Assembly: GCA_944385035.1 (NCBI GenBank)
Contig: CALWVV010000010.1
Location: forward strand, 29,009 to 93,008
DNA from: an uncultured Oscillospiraceae bacterium
Lineage (GTDB): Bacteria > Bacillota > Clostridia > Oscillospirales > Oscillospiraceae
Length of the DNA stretch: 64,000 nt
Reading direction: 5' to 3'
Below, piece by piece: positions 16,434 through 25,103 of this stretch. Positions within the stretch are counted from its first letter, which is position 1. Every line of letters begins with the position of its first letter. The notes under the pieces were generated by a model. It saw nothing but the letters and a program-made list of their open reading frames with translations. It was not told the DNA's origin and made no database searches. Position numbers and translations under genes: made by a program.

Positions 16434-17291
16434 ATGAAGGGAATTGTTCTGGCCGCCGGAAAGGGTACTCGGCTCTATCCCATGACCAAGCCGGTGTGTA
16501 AACCCCTGCTGCCCGTCTATGATAAGCCGCTGATCTATTATCCCATTGCCATTTTGATGCAGGCGGGGATTTCCGAAATTCTGGTCATTGTCCCTCCTGG
16601 TGAGACCAACACGTTCCGGGCCCTGCTGGGCGGCGGAGAGCAGTATGGGCTGAAAATTTCCTATGCGGAGCAGCCTGTGGCTCGAGGCATTGCGGATGCG
16701 CTGCTCATCGGCCAGGAATTTGTAGGAAACGACCGGGTGTGCCTGGTGCTGGGAGACAATATTTTCTATGCGCCCACCCTGGGAGCGACCCTGAAGCGGG
16801 CTGCCGCCAATGACCGCGGCGCTACGGTTTTTGGCTATTGGGTGGAGGATCCCCGGCCCTTTGGCGTGGTGGAGTTTGACAGGGACGGAAGAGCCATCTC
16901 CATTGAGGAGAAGCCCCGTTACCCAAAGAGCAATTATATTATTCCGGGCCTTTACTTCTATGACCACCAGGTGATGGATATTGCCCGGAATTTAAAGCCC
17001 TCTGCACGGGGGGAACTGGAAATTACCGATGTGAACCTGGAATATCTCCGCCGGGGACAGCTCCAGGTGGTGCCCCTGGAGAAGAACTTTACCTGGTTGG
17101 ATGCCGGTACCGCAGACAGTCTGCTGGAGGCGGGTCAGACCATCCGACACATTCAGGATAGCACCGGGCGGTATGTGGGCTGCCTGGAAGAGCTGGCGCT
17201 CTATGAAGGCTGGGTCAATGAAGCGCATGTCCATGCCATTGGAAACGAGCTGTCTATGACGCTTTACGGAAAATACTTGCAGTGTCTTTGA
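16434..17291 (+). CDS. rmlA: glucose-1-phosphate thymidylyltransferase
   Basis: Makes dTDP-glucose from dTTP and glucose-1-phosphate, the entry to dTDP-rhamnose and related surface sugars. 285 residues with the nucleotidyltransferase signature LAAGKGTRLYPMT at the N-terminus, KPLLPVYDKPLIYYP, and the catalytic-site loops LVLGDNIFY, EEKP and WLDAGT. AAGGAGG before ATG. No rmlB, rmlC or rmlD nearby; the rest of the pathway must lie elsewhere. It heads a likely three-gene transcript with the ferredoxin fusion and asparaginase (gaps of 26 and 6 bases). Confidence 0.95.
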   Translation: MKGIVLAAGKGTRLYPMTKPVCKPLLPVYDKPLIYYPIAILMQAGISEILVIVPPGETNTFRALLGGGEQYGLKISYAEQPVARGIADALLIGQEFVGNDRVCLVLGDNIFYAPTLGATLKRAAANDRGATVFGYWVEDPRPFGVVEFDRDGRAISIEEKPRYPKSNYIIPGLYFYDHQVMDIARNLKPSARGELEITDVNLEYLRRGQLQVVPLEKNFTWLDAGTADSLLEAGQTIRHIQDSTGRYVGCLEELALYEGWVNEAHVHAIGNELSMTLYGKYLQCL

Positions 17292-17317
17292 GATAGGCGG
17301 GGAAGGGGAACATTTTT

Positions 17318-18064
17318 ATGAAGATCATCGGTGCATATTTCAGTCCCAGCGGCGGAACAAAGCGGGCGGCAGAATTGGTTGCCGGGCTGTTTGGTGACTA
17401 TGAAACATTGGACCTCGGGGGCCGTGAGCGTGCTGCGCGGCATTTTGGTCCGGATGAGCTGCTGGTACTGGGACTTCCGGTGTATGCCGGACAGATCCCG
17501 GCGGTACCGGGGCTGCTGGAAGGCCTGTCCGGTGAAAATACCCCTTGTGTACTCCTTGCCGCCTATGGAAACCGGCATTATGATGATGCGCTGGCCCAGA
17601 TGAAAGAGCAGATGGGAAAGCGGGGGTTCCGGTGCGCCGCTGCAGCAACGGTGATTACTCCCCACATTTTTGCGCCCTCTCTGGGCATGGGGCGTCCGGA
17701 TGAGAAGGACGAGGCGGTTTTGAAGGAACTGGTCCGCAAGGTACAAGAGAAGCTGGCGGGGGAGAACTGGTCTGAGGCTCAGGTGCCCGGAAATCCCAAC
17801 CCCGCCCCCAAAAAGGCGATACCCGTGCCCAAAGACCGGGACTGGGATACCTGCCTGGGCTGTGCCATCTGTGCCAAAGCCTGTCCCACCGGAGCCATGG
17901 ATCTAAGCTCTCTGCTGTGGGAGGACAGCAAGTGTATCAGCTGCATGGCTTGCGTTTCCGCCTGTCCCACCGGAGCGTTGGGCTTCAGCGCCGCCCAGCT
18001 GGCAGAAAAGCTGACGGCCAATTTCTCCGACCGCCGGGAAATTGAGACCTTTGTAGAGGGCTGA
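17318..18064 (+). CDS. flavodoxin-like / 2[4Fe-4S] ferredoxin fusion (EFR1 family)
   Basis: A 248-residue cytoplasmic electron carrier. Residues 1-150 are a flavodoxin-like domain (FSPSGGTKRAAELVA for the phosphate loop, LGLPVYAGQIPA). Residues 175-225 carry two ferredoxin motifs, CLGCAICAKACP and CISCMACVSACP, for two [4Fe-4S] clusters. The combination matches the EFR1-type ferredoxins common in clostridia. It probably moves electrons between low-potential partners, but the partner is not shown by its neighbours, rmlA and asparaginase. Six bases separate it from the asparaginase gene, so the pair is cotranscribed. Confidence 0.88.
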   Translation: MKIIGAYFSPSGGTKRAAELVAGLFGDYETLDLGGRERAARHFGPDELLVLGLPVYAGQIPAVPGLLEGLSGENTPCVLLAAYGNRHYDDALAQMKEQMGKRGFRCAAAATVITPHIFAPSLGMGRPDEKDEAVLKELVRKVQEKLAGENWSEAQVPGNPNPAPKKAIPVPKDRDWDTCLGCAICAKACPTGAMDLSSLLWEDSKCISCMACVSACPTGALGFSAAQLAEKLTANFSDRREIETFVEG

Positions 18065-18070
18065 GAACGC

Positions 18071-19066
18071 ATGAAAAAGGTCCTCATGCTGGCCACCGGA
18101 GGGACGATCGCCTCAAAAGACAGCGGCCAGGGGTTGACCCCGGCCATTACCTCAGAGGAGATTTTAAGCTATGTGCCCGCCATTGGAACGCTGTGTCAGG
18201 TGGATGCCATCCAGCTTATGAACCTGGACAGCACCAACATTACCCCGCGTCACTGGCTGGAAATGGCCCAGGCGGTGGAGGAGCACTACGATGCGTATGA
18301 TGGCTTTGTGATCACCCACGGCACCGACACCATGGCCTATACTGCCGCCGCCCTGTCCTACCTGATCCAGTATTCGCCAAAGCCCATTGTCATTACCGGG
18401 TCCCAAAAGTCCATCTGCCTGGAAAATACCGATGCCCGGCTGAACCTCTACAACAGTTTCCTCTATGCCTCTGACAGCGGCTCCCACGGTGTGAGCCTGG
18501 TCTTTGACGGCAAGGTGATTCTGGGAACTCGGGCGAGGAAGGAGCGCACCAAAAGCTTCAACGCCTTTTCCAGTGTGGACTACCCCGAGCTGGGGGTGAT
18601 CCGGGACGGAAAGCTTATCCGTTACCTGGCCGAGCTGGAGTACCGGTCCAGACCGGTTTTTTACCACCGGCTGGAGGAGCGGATTTTGCTGCTCACCCTG
18701 ATTCCCGGTATGGGAGCCGATGCCCTGGAGGCCCTGCGGGACCGGTATGAGGCAGTGATTTTACAAAGCTTTGGCGTAGGCGGCCTGCCCGGCGGTGCAT
18801 CGGGTTCGCTGGCCCAGGCCATAGAGGCCTGGCTGGAAGAGGGCAAGACCATTTTGATGATGACCCAGGTGCCCTATGAGGGCAGTGATATGACGGTCTA
18901 TCAGGTGGGTTACCAGGTCAAGGAGAAGTACCAGCTCCTTGAGGGATATAACATGACCTTGGAGGCTGCGGCTACGAAATTGATGTGGGTCCTGGGCCAA
19001 ACGCGGGAGAGCGAACAGGTACGCCAGCTCTTTGAGCAGCCGGTGCAGTTTGACCTTATTCGCTGA
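18071..19066 (+). CDS. ansA: L-asparaginase, type I
   Basis: Hydrolyses asparagine to aspartate and ammonia. 331 residues, no signal peptide, as in cytoplasmic type I enzymes. Both catalytic threonine motifs are present: ATGGTIAS near residues 8-15 and ITHGTDTMAYTA near 81-92, with the Asp in the same segment. The C-terminal allosteric-type domain is intact. Spacing of six bases to the upstream ferredoxin-flavodoxin gene implies cotranscription. Confidence 0.94.
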   Translation: MKKVLMLATGGTIASKDSGQGLTPAITSEEILSYVPAIGTLCQVDAIQLMNLDSTNITPRHWLEMAQAVEEHYDAYDGFVITHGTDTMAYTAAALSYLIQYSPKPIVITGSQKSICLENTDARLNLYNSFLYASDSGSHGVSLVFDGKVILGTRARKERTKSFNAFSSVDYPELGVIRDGKLIRYLAELEYRSRPVFYHRLEERILLLTLIPGMGADALEALRDRYEAVILQSFGVGGLPGGASGSLAQAIEAWLEEGKTILMMTQVPYEGSDMTVYQVGYQVKEKYQLLEGYNMTLEAAATKLMWVLGQTRESEQVRQLFEQPVQFDLIR

Positions 19067-19106
19067 GCCAATATGTTTCGTTGATTTTTATAGGAAATCG
19101 TATGTT

Positions 19107-19148
19107 CAAGAGCGGAATTCGGGTGAGAAATCCCTGATTCCGCTCTTG
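19107..19148 (+). repeat. inverted repeat behind ansA
   Basis: 12-bp perfect stem CAAGAGCGGAAT / ATTCCGCTCTTG. It probably ends or stabilises the ansA transcript; there is no T-run. Confidence 0.5.
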
Positions 19149-19217
19149 CGCATTTGCCTGATTTGTGGCACAATATTGTTCAATACAGTACATTGCCGTG
19201 GGAAAGGAGAGAAGGGG

Positions 19218-21107
19218 ATGAAACGATTTCGCGCCGTAGCCGCTGTGCTATTGGTCCTTTTGTGTGTTGCTGCCTTTCTTCCAGGAGCAGCTGCAGAGGG
19301 AGAAATCCGGGAAACTACCGTCCTCTTTACCCACGATCTTCATTCTCATTTCCTGCCCCAGGGAGACGGGACGGGAAAGGAGACGGGAGGATATGCCCGC
19401 CTGATGACGGCATTGAAGGAGGAGCGCCAAGCGCACCCCAATGCCCTGACGCTGGACGGAGGCGACTTTTCCATCGGTTCCCTCATCCAGACCCTCTATA
19501 CCACGCAGGCCGCAGAGCTGCGCACCATGGGAGCTATGGGGTATGATGCTGCCACGGTGGGCAACCATGAGTTTGACCACGGAGGAATGGGCTTTGCCCG
19601 AATGCTCGCCGCCGCCGTCACCAGTGGTGACAAGCTGCCCGCCTTGCTCATGGCCAACTATAAACCGTCTGCTGACAATCCCGACCAATTGGACATCCAG
19701 CGCTCTATGGCTGCCTATGGTGTTCAGGATTACATGCTTCTGGAACGGGGCGGAGTGACCTATGGGATCTTCGGCCTGATGGGAGAGGACTCCCATGACT
19801 GCGCGCCTACCTCGGGCTTTACTTTGGGGGACCGGGTGGAACATGCCCGCCGCTGTGTGGAAGCCTTGGAAAAACAGGGAGCCGAATTTATTATCTGCCT
19901 GTCTCACTCGGGCACCAATGAAACTGTAAAAAAATCGGAGGACGAACAGCTGGCGAAGAAAGTGGAGGGGATCGACCTGATCGTCTCCGGCCATACCCAC
20001 ACCACTTTGGCGGAGCCTATTTTGGTGGAGGATACCTATATCGTCTCCGCCGGGCCGTACTGCCAGAACCTGGGTTCCATCACTCTCCGCTGGGACGATT
20101 CAGGGGAGAAGGAACTGGTAGATTACCACTTGATGCCCATTGACCAGACCATTTCAGAAGATCAGGACATTTCACTTATGGTAGAGGACTGGAAGCGGCA
20201 GGTAGGGGGGATCTACCTGGCCCGGTACGGCTTTGGCTATGATGAAGTCCTCACCACTGCGGGATTTGATCTGCCCACCCCAACGTCTGGCGTTCAGGAA
20301 GGCAATGCTTTAGGAGAACTGGTGGCTGACGCCTATCTTTGGGCGGTGGAAAATCTGGAGGCAGACAGTCCCGATGTGGAGACGGTGACCGTGAGCGCAG
20401 CTGGTGTACTGCGGGCCCCACTTTATGCCGGGGACCTTACCGTTTCCCAGGCCTTTGATGTGCTGTCCATGGGAGTGGGGACCGACGGGACCTCAGGTTA
20501 TCCGCTGGTATCCTGCTACCTCACCGGAAAAGAACTGAAAGCGGTGGCTGAGGTGGATGCCTCGGTAACTCCGCTGATGCCCCCGGCTCAGCTTTATATG
20601 GCTGGAATACAGTATAGCTTCAATACCAACCGGATGTTTTTCAACCGGGTGACGGAGGCACAGCTTTTCAACGGATTGGTGGATACCAAGATCGAAAACG
20701 ACAAGCTCTACCGGGTGGTCTCGGGGATGTACTCTGCCCAGATGCTGGGGACCGTGAAGGAAAAGTCCTTTGGCCTGCTGTCCATCACCCCGAAGGATGA
20801 GAACGGTACGCCCATTACGGACTTTTCTACACGGGTCCTCCGGGACAAAAATGGCAATGAGATCAAAGAGTGGTACGCCCTGGCGGCCTATCTGGAGCAC
20901 TTTGGACCGGATGGCCTTTCTGATCTCTATGCCAGCAGTGACGGACGCAAAGAGGTCAGCCACAGCTTAAATCCCATCGAGCTTTTGAAACACCCCAACT
21001 GGATTACCTTGGTGACCTTGCTGGTGATCATTCTGGTGGTCACTCTGGTGGTCGTTCTGGTGCGGCGCTTTGTCTTTGGAAAACGGCGGCGCTATCGGGG
21101 CTGGTAA
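19218..21107 (+). CDS. surface-anchored 5'-nucleotidase / metallophosphoesterase
   Basis: A 629-residue secreted enzyme of the UshA/5'-nucleotidase type. Signal peptide at residues 1-26 (ending PGAAAEG), metallophosphoesterase domain about 30-270 with THDLHSHF, LDGGDFSIG, VGNHEFDHG and SGHTHTTL metal-binding motifs, C-terminal nucleotidase domain about 330-560, and a final membrane helix near 600-620 followed by basic KRRRYRG, so it is anchored outside the cell by its C-terminus. Likely scavenges phosphate and nucleosides from nucleotides. ATG 19218 follows GGAGAGAAGGGG; longer frames upstream lack a binding site. Monocistronic. Confidence 0.92.
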   Translation: MKRFRAVAAVLLVLLCVAAFLPGAAAEGEIRETTVLFTHDLHSHFLPQGDGTGKETGGYARLMTALKEERQAHPNALTLDGGDFSIGSLIQTLYTTQAAELRTMGAMGYDAATVGNHEFDHGGMGFARMLAAAVTSGDKLPALLMANYKPSADNPDQLDIQRSMAAYGVQDYMLLERGGVTYGIFGLMGEDSHDCAPTSGFTLGDRVEHARRCVEALEKQGAEFIICLSHSGTNETVKKSEDEQLAKKVEGIDLIVSGHTHTTLAEPILVEDTYIVSAGPYCQNLGSITLRWDDSGEKELVDYHLMPIDQTISEDQDISLMVEDWKRQVGGIYLARYGFGYDEVLTTAGFDLPTPTSGVQEGNALGELVADAYLWAVENLEADSPDVETVTVSAAGVLRAPLYAGDLTVSQAFDVLSMGVGTDGTSGYPLVSCYLTGKELKAVAEVDASVTPLMPPAQLYMAGIQYSFNTNRMFFNRVTEAQLFNGLVDTKIENDKLYRVVSGMYSAQMLGTVKEKSFGLLSITPKDENGTPITDFSTRVLRDKNGNEIKEWYALAAYLEHFGPDGLSDLYASSDGRKEVSHSLNPIELLKHPNWITLVTLLVIILVVTLVVVLVRRFVFGKRRRYRGW

Positions 21108-21207
21108 ATCTGTGATCTGAGCGGGAAACCGCAGTTCCATATTAAGAATGGAGAAAAGGATGCCGGGAAGAGCGGTTCCGGCGAGCAACCATTAAGGAGG
21201 AGAAGCA

Positions 21208-22056
21208 GTGAAAAAGTATGAAATCGCAAAGAAAAAGACGCTAACCGCTGAAATCAGTCAGATTTCGGTGTATGCGCCTCTGGTGGCTGCCAAAGCCAAG
21301 GCGGGCCAGTTCATCATTCTCCGTGTGGATGAAGAGGGTGAGCGGATTCCTCTGACCATCTCCAGTGCGGAGAACGATTTGGTTACCGTGATTTTCCAAA
21401 AGATCGGCGGCACTACCCTGGCCCTGGATGAGCTTCAGGAGGGGGATTGCCTGCATGATTTTGTGGGCCCTCTGGGTGTCCCCACCCACGTGGAGGATCT
21501 GGGTCGGGTGGCTGTGCTGGGCGGCGGCTTGGGCTGTGCCATTGCACTGCCGGTGGCCCGCGCCCTGCATGAGGCGGGCAACCAGGTGGACCTGATCGGC
21601 GGCTTTAAGACGAAGGACATCGTCATCCTGGAGGAAGAGATGAGCAAGGCCTGCACCGACCTGCACATCTGCACCGATGACGGTACCTATGGCTATCATG
21701 GCTTTGTCACCGGCAAGCTGGAGGAGCTTATTCAGAGCGGGGTCAAGTTTGACCACGTCTTTGCCATCGGCCCTCTGCTGATGATGAAGTTTGCCTGCAA
21801 GCTGACTGAGAAGTACAACATCCCCACCACCGTGAGCATGAACCCCATTATGATCGACGGTACCGGCATGTGCGGCTGCTGCCGCCTCACCGTGGACGGC
21901 GAGGTGAAGTTTGCCTGTGTGGACGGCCCTGACTTTGACGGCCACAAGGTGGACTTTGACGAGGTCATCGCCCGGAACAATACCTATAAGGAGCAGGAGG
22001 CCAAGGCGAAGGAGAAGCACCTGTGCCGCCTGGGAGGAGGTGCCATGAATGGCTAA
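21208..22056 (+). CDS. nfnA: NfnA-type FAD/[2Fe-2S] oxidoreductase subunit
   Basis: A 282-residue flavoprotein of the ferredoxin-NADP reductase superfamily, small subunit of the NADH-dependent ferredoxin:NADP+ oxidoreductase (also annotated as sulfide dehydrogenase/SudB or dihydroorotate dehydrogenase electron-transfer subunit). FAD domain 1-95 (GQFIILRVDEEGERIPLTIS), NAD domain 100-215 (VLGGGLGCAIALPVARAL), and a C-terminal cysteine cluster MCGCCRLTVDGEVKFAC for [2Fe-2S]. GTG start with AAGGAGG seven bases upstream. Its end overlaps the next gene by eight bases, so the subunits are translationally coupled. Confidence 0.88.
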   Translation: MKKYEIAKKKTLTAEISQISVYAPLVAAKAKAGQFIILRVDEEGERIPLTISSAENDLVTVIFQKIGGTTLALDELQEGDCLHDFVGPLGVPTHVEDLGRVAVLGGGLGCAIALPVARALHEAGNQVDLIGGFKTKDIVILEEEMSKACTDLHICTDDGTYGYHGFVTGKLEELIQSGVKFDHVFAIGPLLMMKFACKLTEKYNIPTTVSMNPIMIDGTGMCGCCRLTVDGEVKFACVDGPDFDGHKVDFDEVIARNNTYKEQEAKAKEKHLCRLGGGAMNG

Positions 22057-23434
22057 TATGCAGATGAACAAGACCCCCATGCCTGAGCAGGACCCCAATG
22101 TGCGCAACCGCAACTTTGAGGAAGTTGCCCTGGGCTATACCCTGGAGCAGGCGCAGAACGAGGCCCAGCGCTGCCTGAACTGCAAGAACAAGCCCTGTGT
22201 CAGCGGCTGTCCCGTGGGCATCCCCATTCCGGAATTTGTGGGCAAGGTGGCCGAGGGTGACCTGGCCGGGGCCTATCAGCTCCTGTCCGATGCCAACGCC
22301 CTGCCCGCCATCTCCGGCCGTGTCTGCCCCCAGGAGACCCAGTGCGAGGGCAAGTGCGTCCGGGGCATCAAGGGTGAGCCCGTGTCCATCGGCCGCATCG
22401 AGCGTTTCGTGGCCGACTGGGCGGCAGAGAACGGCCTGGCCAATGTGGCCACCGCCCCCAAGAATGGCCACAAGGTGGCAGTCATTGGCTCCGGCCCTGC
22501 CGGACTGACCTGTGCCGGGGAGCTGGCCCGCATGGGCTATGAGGTCTCTGTGTTCGAGGCATTCCACACCCCCGGCGGTGTGCTGAGCTATGGCATCCCC
22601 GAGTTCCGTCTGCCCAAGGCCATTGTCAAGCGTGAGGTGGCCAACCTGGAGAAGATGGGCGTTGATATCGAGCTCAACATGGTCATCGGCAAGGTGCTCA
22701 CCATCCCCGAGCTCTTTGAGCGGGGTTACGAGGCGGTGTTCATCGGTTCCGGCGCGGGCCTGCCCATGTTTATGAAGATCCCCGGCGAGTCCCTCATCGG
22801 CGTCTACTCTGCCAACGAGTACCTCACCCGTATCAACCTGATGAAGGCCTACAAGGAAGGGGCGGAGACCCCCATCCTCCACAACAAGAAAGTGGCCGTG
22901 GTAGGCGGCGGCAACGTGGCCATGGACGCGGCCCGGTGTGCCAAGCGCCTGGGTGCTGATGTGCACATTGTCTACCGCCGCTCGGAGGCTGAGCTCCCCG
23001 CCCGTGCGGAGGAGGTCCACCACGCCAAAGAAGAGGGCATTGTCTTTGACCTGCTCACCAATCCGGTATCCATTGAGGGTGACGAGACAGGTCATGTCCA
23101 GTCCATCACCTGTGTGAAGATGGAGCTGGGTGAGCCGGACGAGTCCGGCCGCCGCCGTCCTGTGGTGATGGAAGGCAGCGAGTTCAAGATGGAAGTGGAT
23201 GCTGTCATCATGGCTCTGGGCACCAAGGCCAACCAGATGAGCTACGGCGGCACCCCCGGACTGGAGCAGACCCGGAAGGGCTGCGTAGCCGCCGATGAGA
23301 ACGGCTGCACCTCCTGCCCCAACATCTTTGCCGGTGGTGACGCTGCTACCGGCGCCGCCACGGTCATCCTGGCCATGGGCGCGGGCAAGCACGCGGCCAA
23401 GTCCATTGACCAGTACATCAAGAGCAAGCAGTAA
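22049..23434 (+). CDS. nfnB: NfnB / GltD-like NADPH-binding subunit
   Basis: A 461-residue partner of the preceding flavoprotein. N-terminal double [4Fe-4S] region (CLNCKNKPCVSGCP, CPQETQCEGKCVRG, residues 40-110), then FAD domain (VIGSGPAGLTCAGELARMGYE near 147) and NADPH domain (VVGGGNVAMDAARCAKRLGA near 282). With NfnA it would couple reduction of ferredoxin by NADPH to NAD+ by electron bifurcation, or the reverse. It is commonly annotated as glutamate synthase small subunit (gltA), but the adjacent NfnA-like gene and absence of a GltB large subunit favour Nfn. GGAGG overlaps the end of nfnA. Confidence 0.88.
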   Translation: MANMQMNKTPMPEQDPNVRNRNFEEVALGYTLEQAQNEAQRCLNCKNKPCVSGCPVGIPIPEFVGKVAEGDLAGAYQLLSDANALPAISGRVCPQETQCEGKCVRGIKGEPVSIGRIERFVADWAAENGLANVATAPKNGHKVAVIGSGPAGLTCAGELARMGYEVSVFEAFHTPGGVLSYGIPEFRLPKAIVKREVANLEKMGVDIELNMVIGKVLTIPELFERGYEAVFIGSGAGLPMFMKIPGESLIGVYSANEYLTRINLMKAYKEGAETPILHNKKVAVVGGGNVAMDAARCAKRLGADVHIVYRRSEAELPARAEEVHHAKEEGIVFDLLTNPVSIEGDETGHVQSITCVKMELGEPDESGRRRPVVMEGSEFKMEVDAVIMALGTKANQMSYGGTPGLEQTRKGCVAADENGCTSCPNIFAGGDAATGAATVILAMGAGKHAAKSIDQYIKSKQ

Positions 23435-23445
23435 GAGGAAACAAA

Positions 23446-23475
23446 CAGCGCCGCATGGTTTTTCATGCGGCGCTG
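23446..23475 (+). terminator. hairpin behind nfnAB
   Basis: 12-bp perfect stem CAGCGCCGCATG / CATGCGGCGCTG, six-base loop, followed by ACCATTTCAG. The T-run is weak. Confidence 0.7.
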
Positions 23476-23536
23476 ACCATTTCAGTCCGGTTTTTGGGAC
23501 TGTTTCCGGGGTAGCATTGGTGCAGGAGGAAGGAAC

Positions 23537-24415
23537 ATGGTTTATTTGGAAGAATTTCAGCTGCCCAATGAGGAGCAGCAGGCCCGCTTTTTGGCCGGTG
23601 ACAGCGAGAACAAGCGTACCTGTTACGGCAGCCGCTATCCCTTCGGGCTCTTTCTGAACCGGGTGGTGCCCCCATTGAAGCTGGAGGAAATCACCATATT
23701 CTGCGGCGGCAACGGGAGTGGAAAAACCACCATTTTGAACCTGATGGGAGAGAAGCTGGGGCTGGAACGAAAGGCAGTGTTCAACCGCAGCTCCTTTTTC
23801 GAACGTTACCTTGCCCTGTGCGATATGAAAGTCAGCCGCAGCTTTACCCCGCAAGTGCAGTCGGGGAGCAAGGTCATTACCAGCGATGATGTTTTTGACT
23901 ATCTGCTGGACCTTCGCTGTATCAATGAGAACATCGATACCCGGCGCCGAGAGCTTTTGGAGGAGTATACGGACGCCCGGTACGCCAATTTTCAAATGCG
24001 TTCGCTGGAGGATGTGGACCGGCTGCGGCAGGTGGTGGAGGCCCAGCGCCGCAGCGGCTCTCAGTACGTGAAACGCCGCATGATGAAGGACATACCGGGA
24101 AAATCCAACGGGGAGAGCGCGTTTCTCTATTTCACACGGGAAATCCAGGAGGACAGCCTCTATCTGCTGGACGAGCCGGAAAACAGCCTGTCGCCCCAGC
24201 TCCAGCAGGAGCTGATGCGCTTTCTATTGGACTGCGTCCGTTTTTACCGCTGCCAGTTTGTCATTTCTACCCATTCTCCCTTTTTGCTGTCGATGCCCAG
24301 GGCCAGGATTTACGATTTGGATGGTGATCCTGTGGCGGTGCGGCCGTGGACCCAGCTGGAGCATGTGCGGATCTATCACGAGTTTTTCAAAGCGCATGAA
24401 CATGAGTTTACATAA
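23537..24415 (+). CDS. AAA/ABC-type ATPase, unknown role
   Basis: A 292-residue soluble ATPase. Walker A GGNGSGKTT at about residues 56-64, a helical insert rich in Arg/Glu (about 100-190) and a Walker B with LYLLDEPENSLSPQ near 208-222, followed by a His-switch in STHSPFL. The layout is that of stand-alone RecF/SMC-like AAA ATPases (AAA_15/AAA_21 type). Such proteins can act in DNA repair, defence or regulation, but there is no partner nuclease gene, so no role is assigned. GGAGGAAGG before the ATG. It lies alone between two hairpins. Confidence 0.8.
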   Translation: MVYLEEFQLPNEEQQARFLAGDSENKRTCYGSRYPFGLFLNRVVPPLKLEEITIFCGGNGSGKTTILNLMGEKLGLERKAVFNRSSFFERYLALCDMKVSRSFTPQVQSGSKVITSDDVFDYLLDLRCINENIDTRRRELLEEYTDARYANFQMRSLEDVDRLRQVVEAQRRSGSQYVKRRMMKDIPGKSNGESAFLYFTREIQEDSLYLLDEPENSLSPQLQQELMRFLLDCVRFYRCQFVISTHSPFLLSMPRARIYDLDGDPVAVRPWTQLEHVRIYHEFFKAHEHEFT

Positions 24416-24452
24416 AAATGCCTCCGTTCTCAGAAGAGAACGGAGGCATTTC
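24416..24452. terminator. bidirectional terminator
   Basis: 16-bp perfect stem AAATGCCTCCGTTCTC / GAGAACGGAGGCATTT with an AGAA loop between the convergent ATPase and acetyltransferase genes. An A-run on the left makes the better T-run for the minus strand. Confidence 0.85.
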
Positions 24453-24454
24453 CG

Positions 24455-24715
24455 TTAGTTCTGGGAGTGCTGTTCCAGCCATCGGACGGCATAGGAACAG
24501 GTGGCTTCTGCCTGCCCGCCGTTTTCCTTGATCTGATCCAGCGCGGCCTGAACCAGCTGTCCCGCCGCGCCCTGGCCCCGGAGGGAGGGGGCAACAAAGG
24601 TATGGTCAATGGTGTATACGCCAGGTTCGGTCATGGGGAAGGTGATTTCGGCAATCAGTTTGCCGGAATCGTCCAGAGCGTAGATGCGGGTGGTTTCACG
24701 GGTCAGTTCCATCAT
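24455..24715 (-). CDS. small GNAT-family N-acetyltransferase
   Basis: An 86-residue mini-GNAT of the YjdJ/COG2388 type. The acetyl-CoA loop is in VAPSLRGQGAAGQLVQAAL (about residues 41-60) preceded by the strand ending TIDHTFV, and the closing strand ATCSYAVRWLEQH carries the conserved Tyr. Substrate unknown. Two adjacent ATGs (24715, 24712) follow GAGGGGG; the first is taken. It lies head-to-tail with the short protein gene 24756-25004 and may share its transcript. Confidence 0.8.
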   Translation of the reverse strand: MMELTRETTRIYALDDSGKLIAEITFPMTEPGVYTIDHTFVAPSLRGQGAAGQLVQAALDQIKENGGQAEATCSYAVRWLEQHSQN

Positions 24716-24755
24716 AACGATCCCCCTCATCATAATGAGAGTACTCTATTTTGGC

Positions 24756-25004
24756 TTACGTTGATTTTGAAATGAGATGTTTTGCGTATTCATAATCCTT
24801 CTTATGAACATAGATTTTGTACTCATAGGAGCGATCAGAATCCGTCCGCAGCGAACCTCGGCTGGTTCGTTGGCTGGAATTTTGAAGATTTGTCGTTTTA
24901 ATTTTATAATCGATGTCATTTGCACTGAGGATCGCACGGATAGCTGCCTGCCGCTCCATTGACAGCGTCAAAATCAATTCTCTGCGGTTCAAAATGGTTA
25001 CCAT
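24756..25004 (-). CDS. small conserved-type protein (DUF2007-like)
   Basis: An 82-residue soluble basic protein: MVTILNRRELILT, then SMERQAAIRAILSANDIDYKI, and a C-terminal YEYKIYVHKKDYEYAKHLI. The pattern of a strand, a helix binding a short loop and a Lys/Tyr-rich end resembles small DUF2007 signal-transducer-like proteins. GGGAGG eight bases before ATG 25004. Function unknown. Confidence 0.65.
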   Translation of the reverse strand: MVTILNRRELILTLSMERQAAIRAILSANDIDYKIKTTNLQNSSQRTSRGSLRTDSDRSYEYKIYVHKKDYEYAKHLISKST

Positions 25005-25103
25005 AGAAAGCACCTCCCGATTGTCCGATCACATTTGCTGTTTTATGAGATATTGGCAAAGGGAGAAGATGTGCTGTTGAAAGCGGGCAAACAGGCGGAA
25101 CGA

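Noticed and set aside
23537-24415. ATPase as part of an anti-phage system (OLD- or Gabija-like)
   Set aside because: It is only 292 residues, with no nuclease domain and no partner gene; the neighbours are housekeeping genes and both ends are closed by hairpins.
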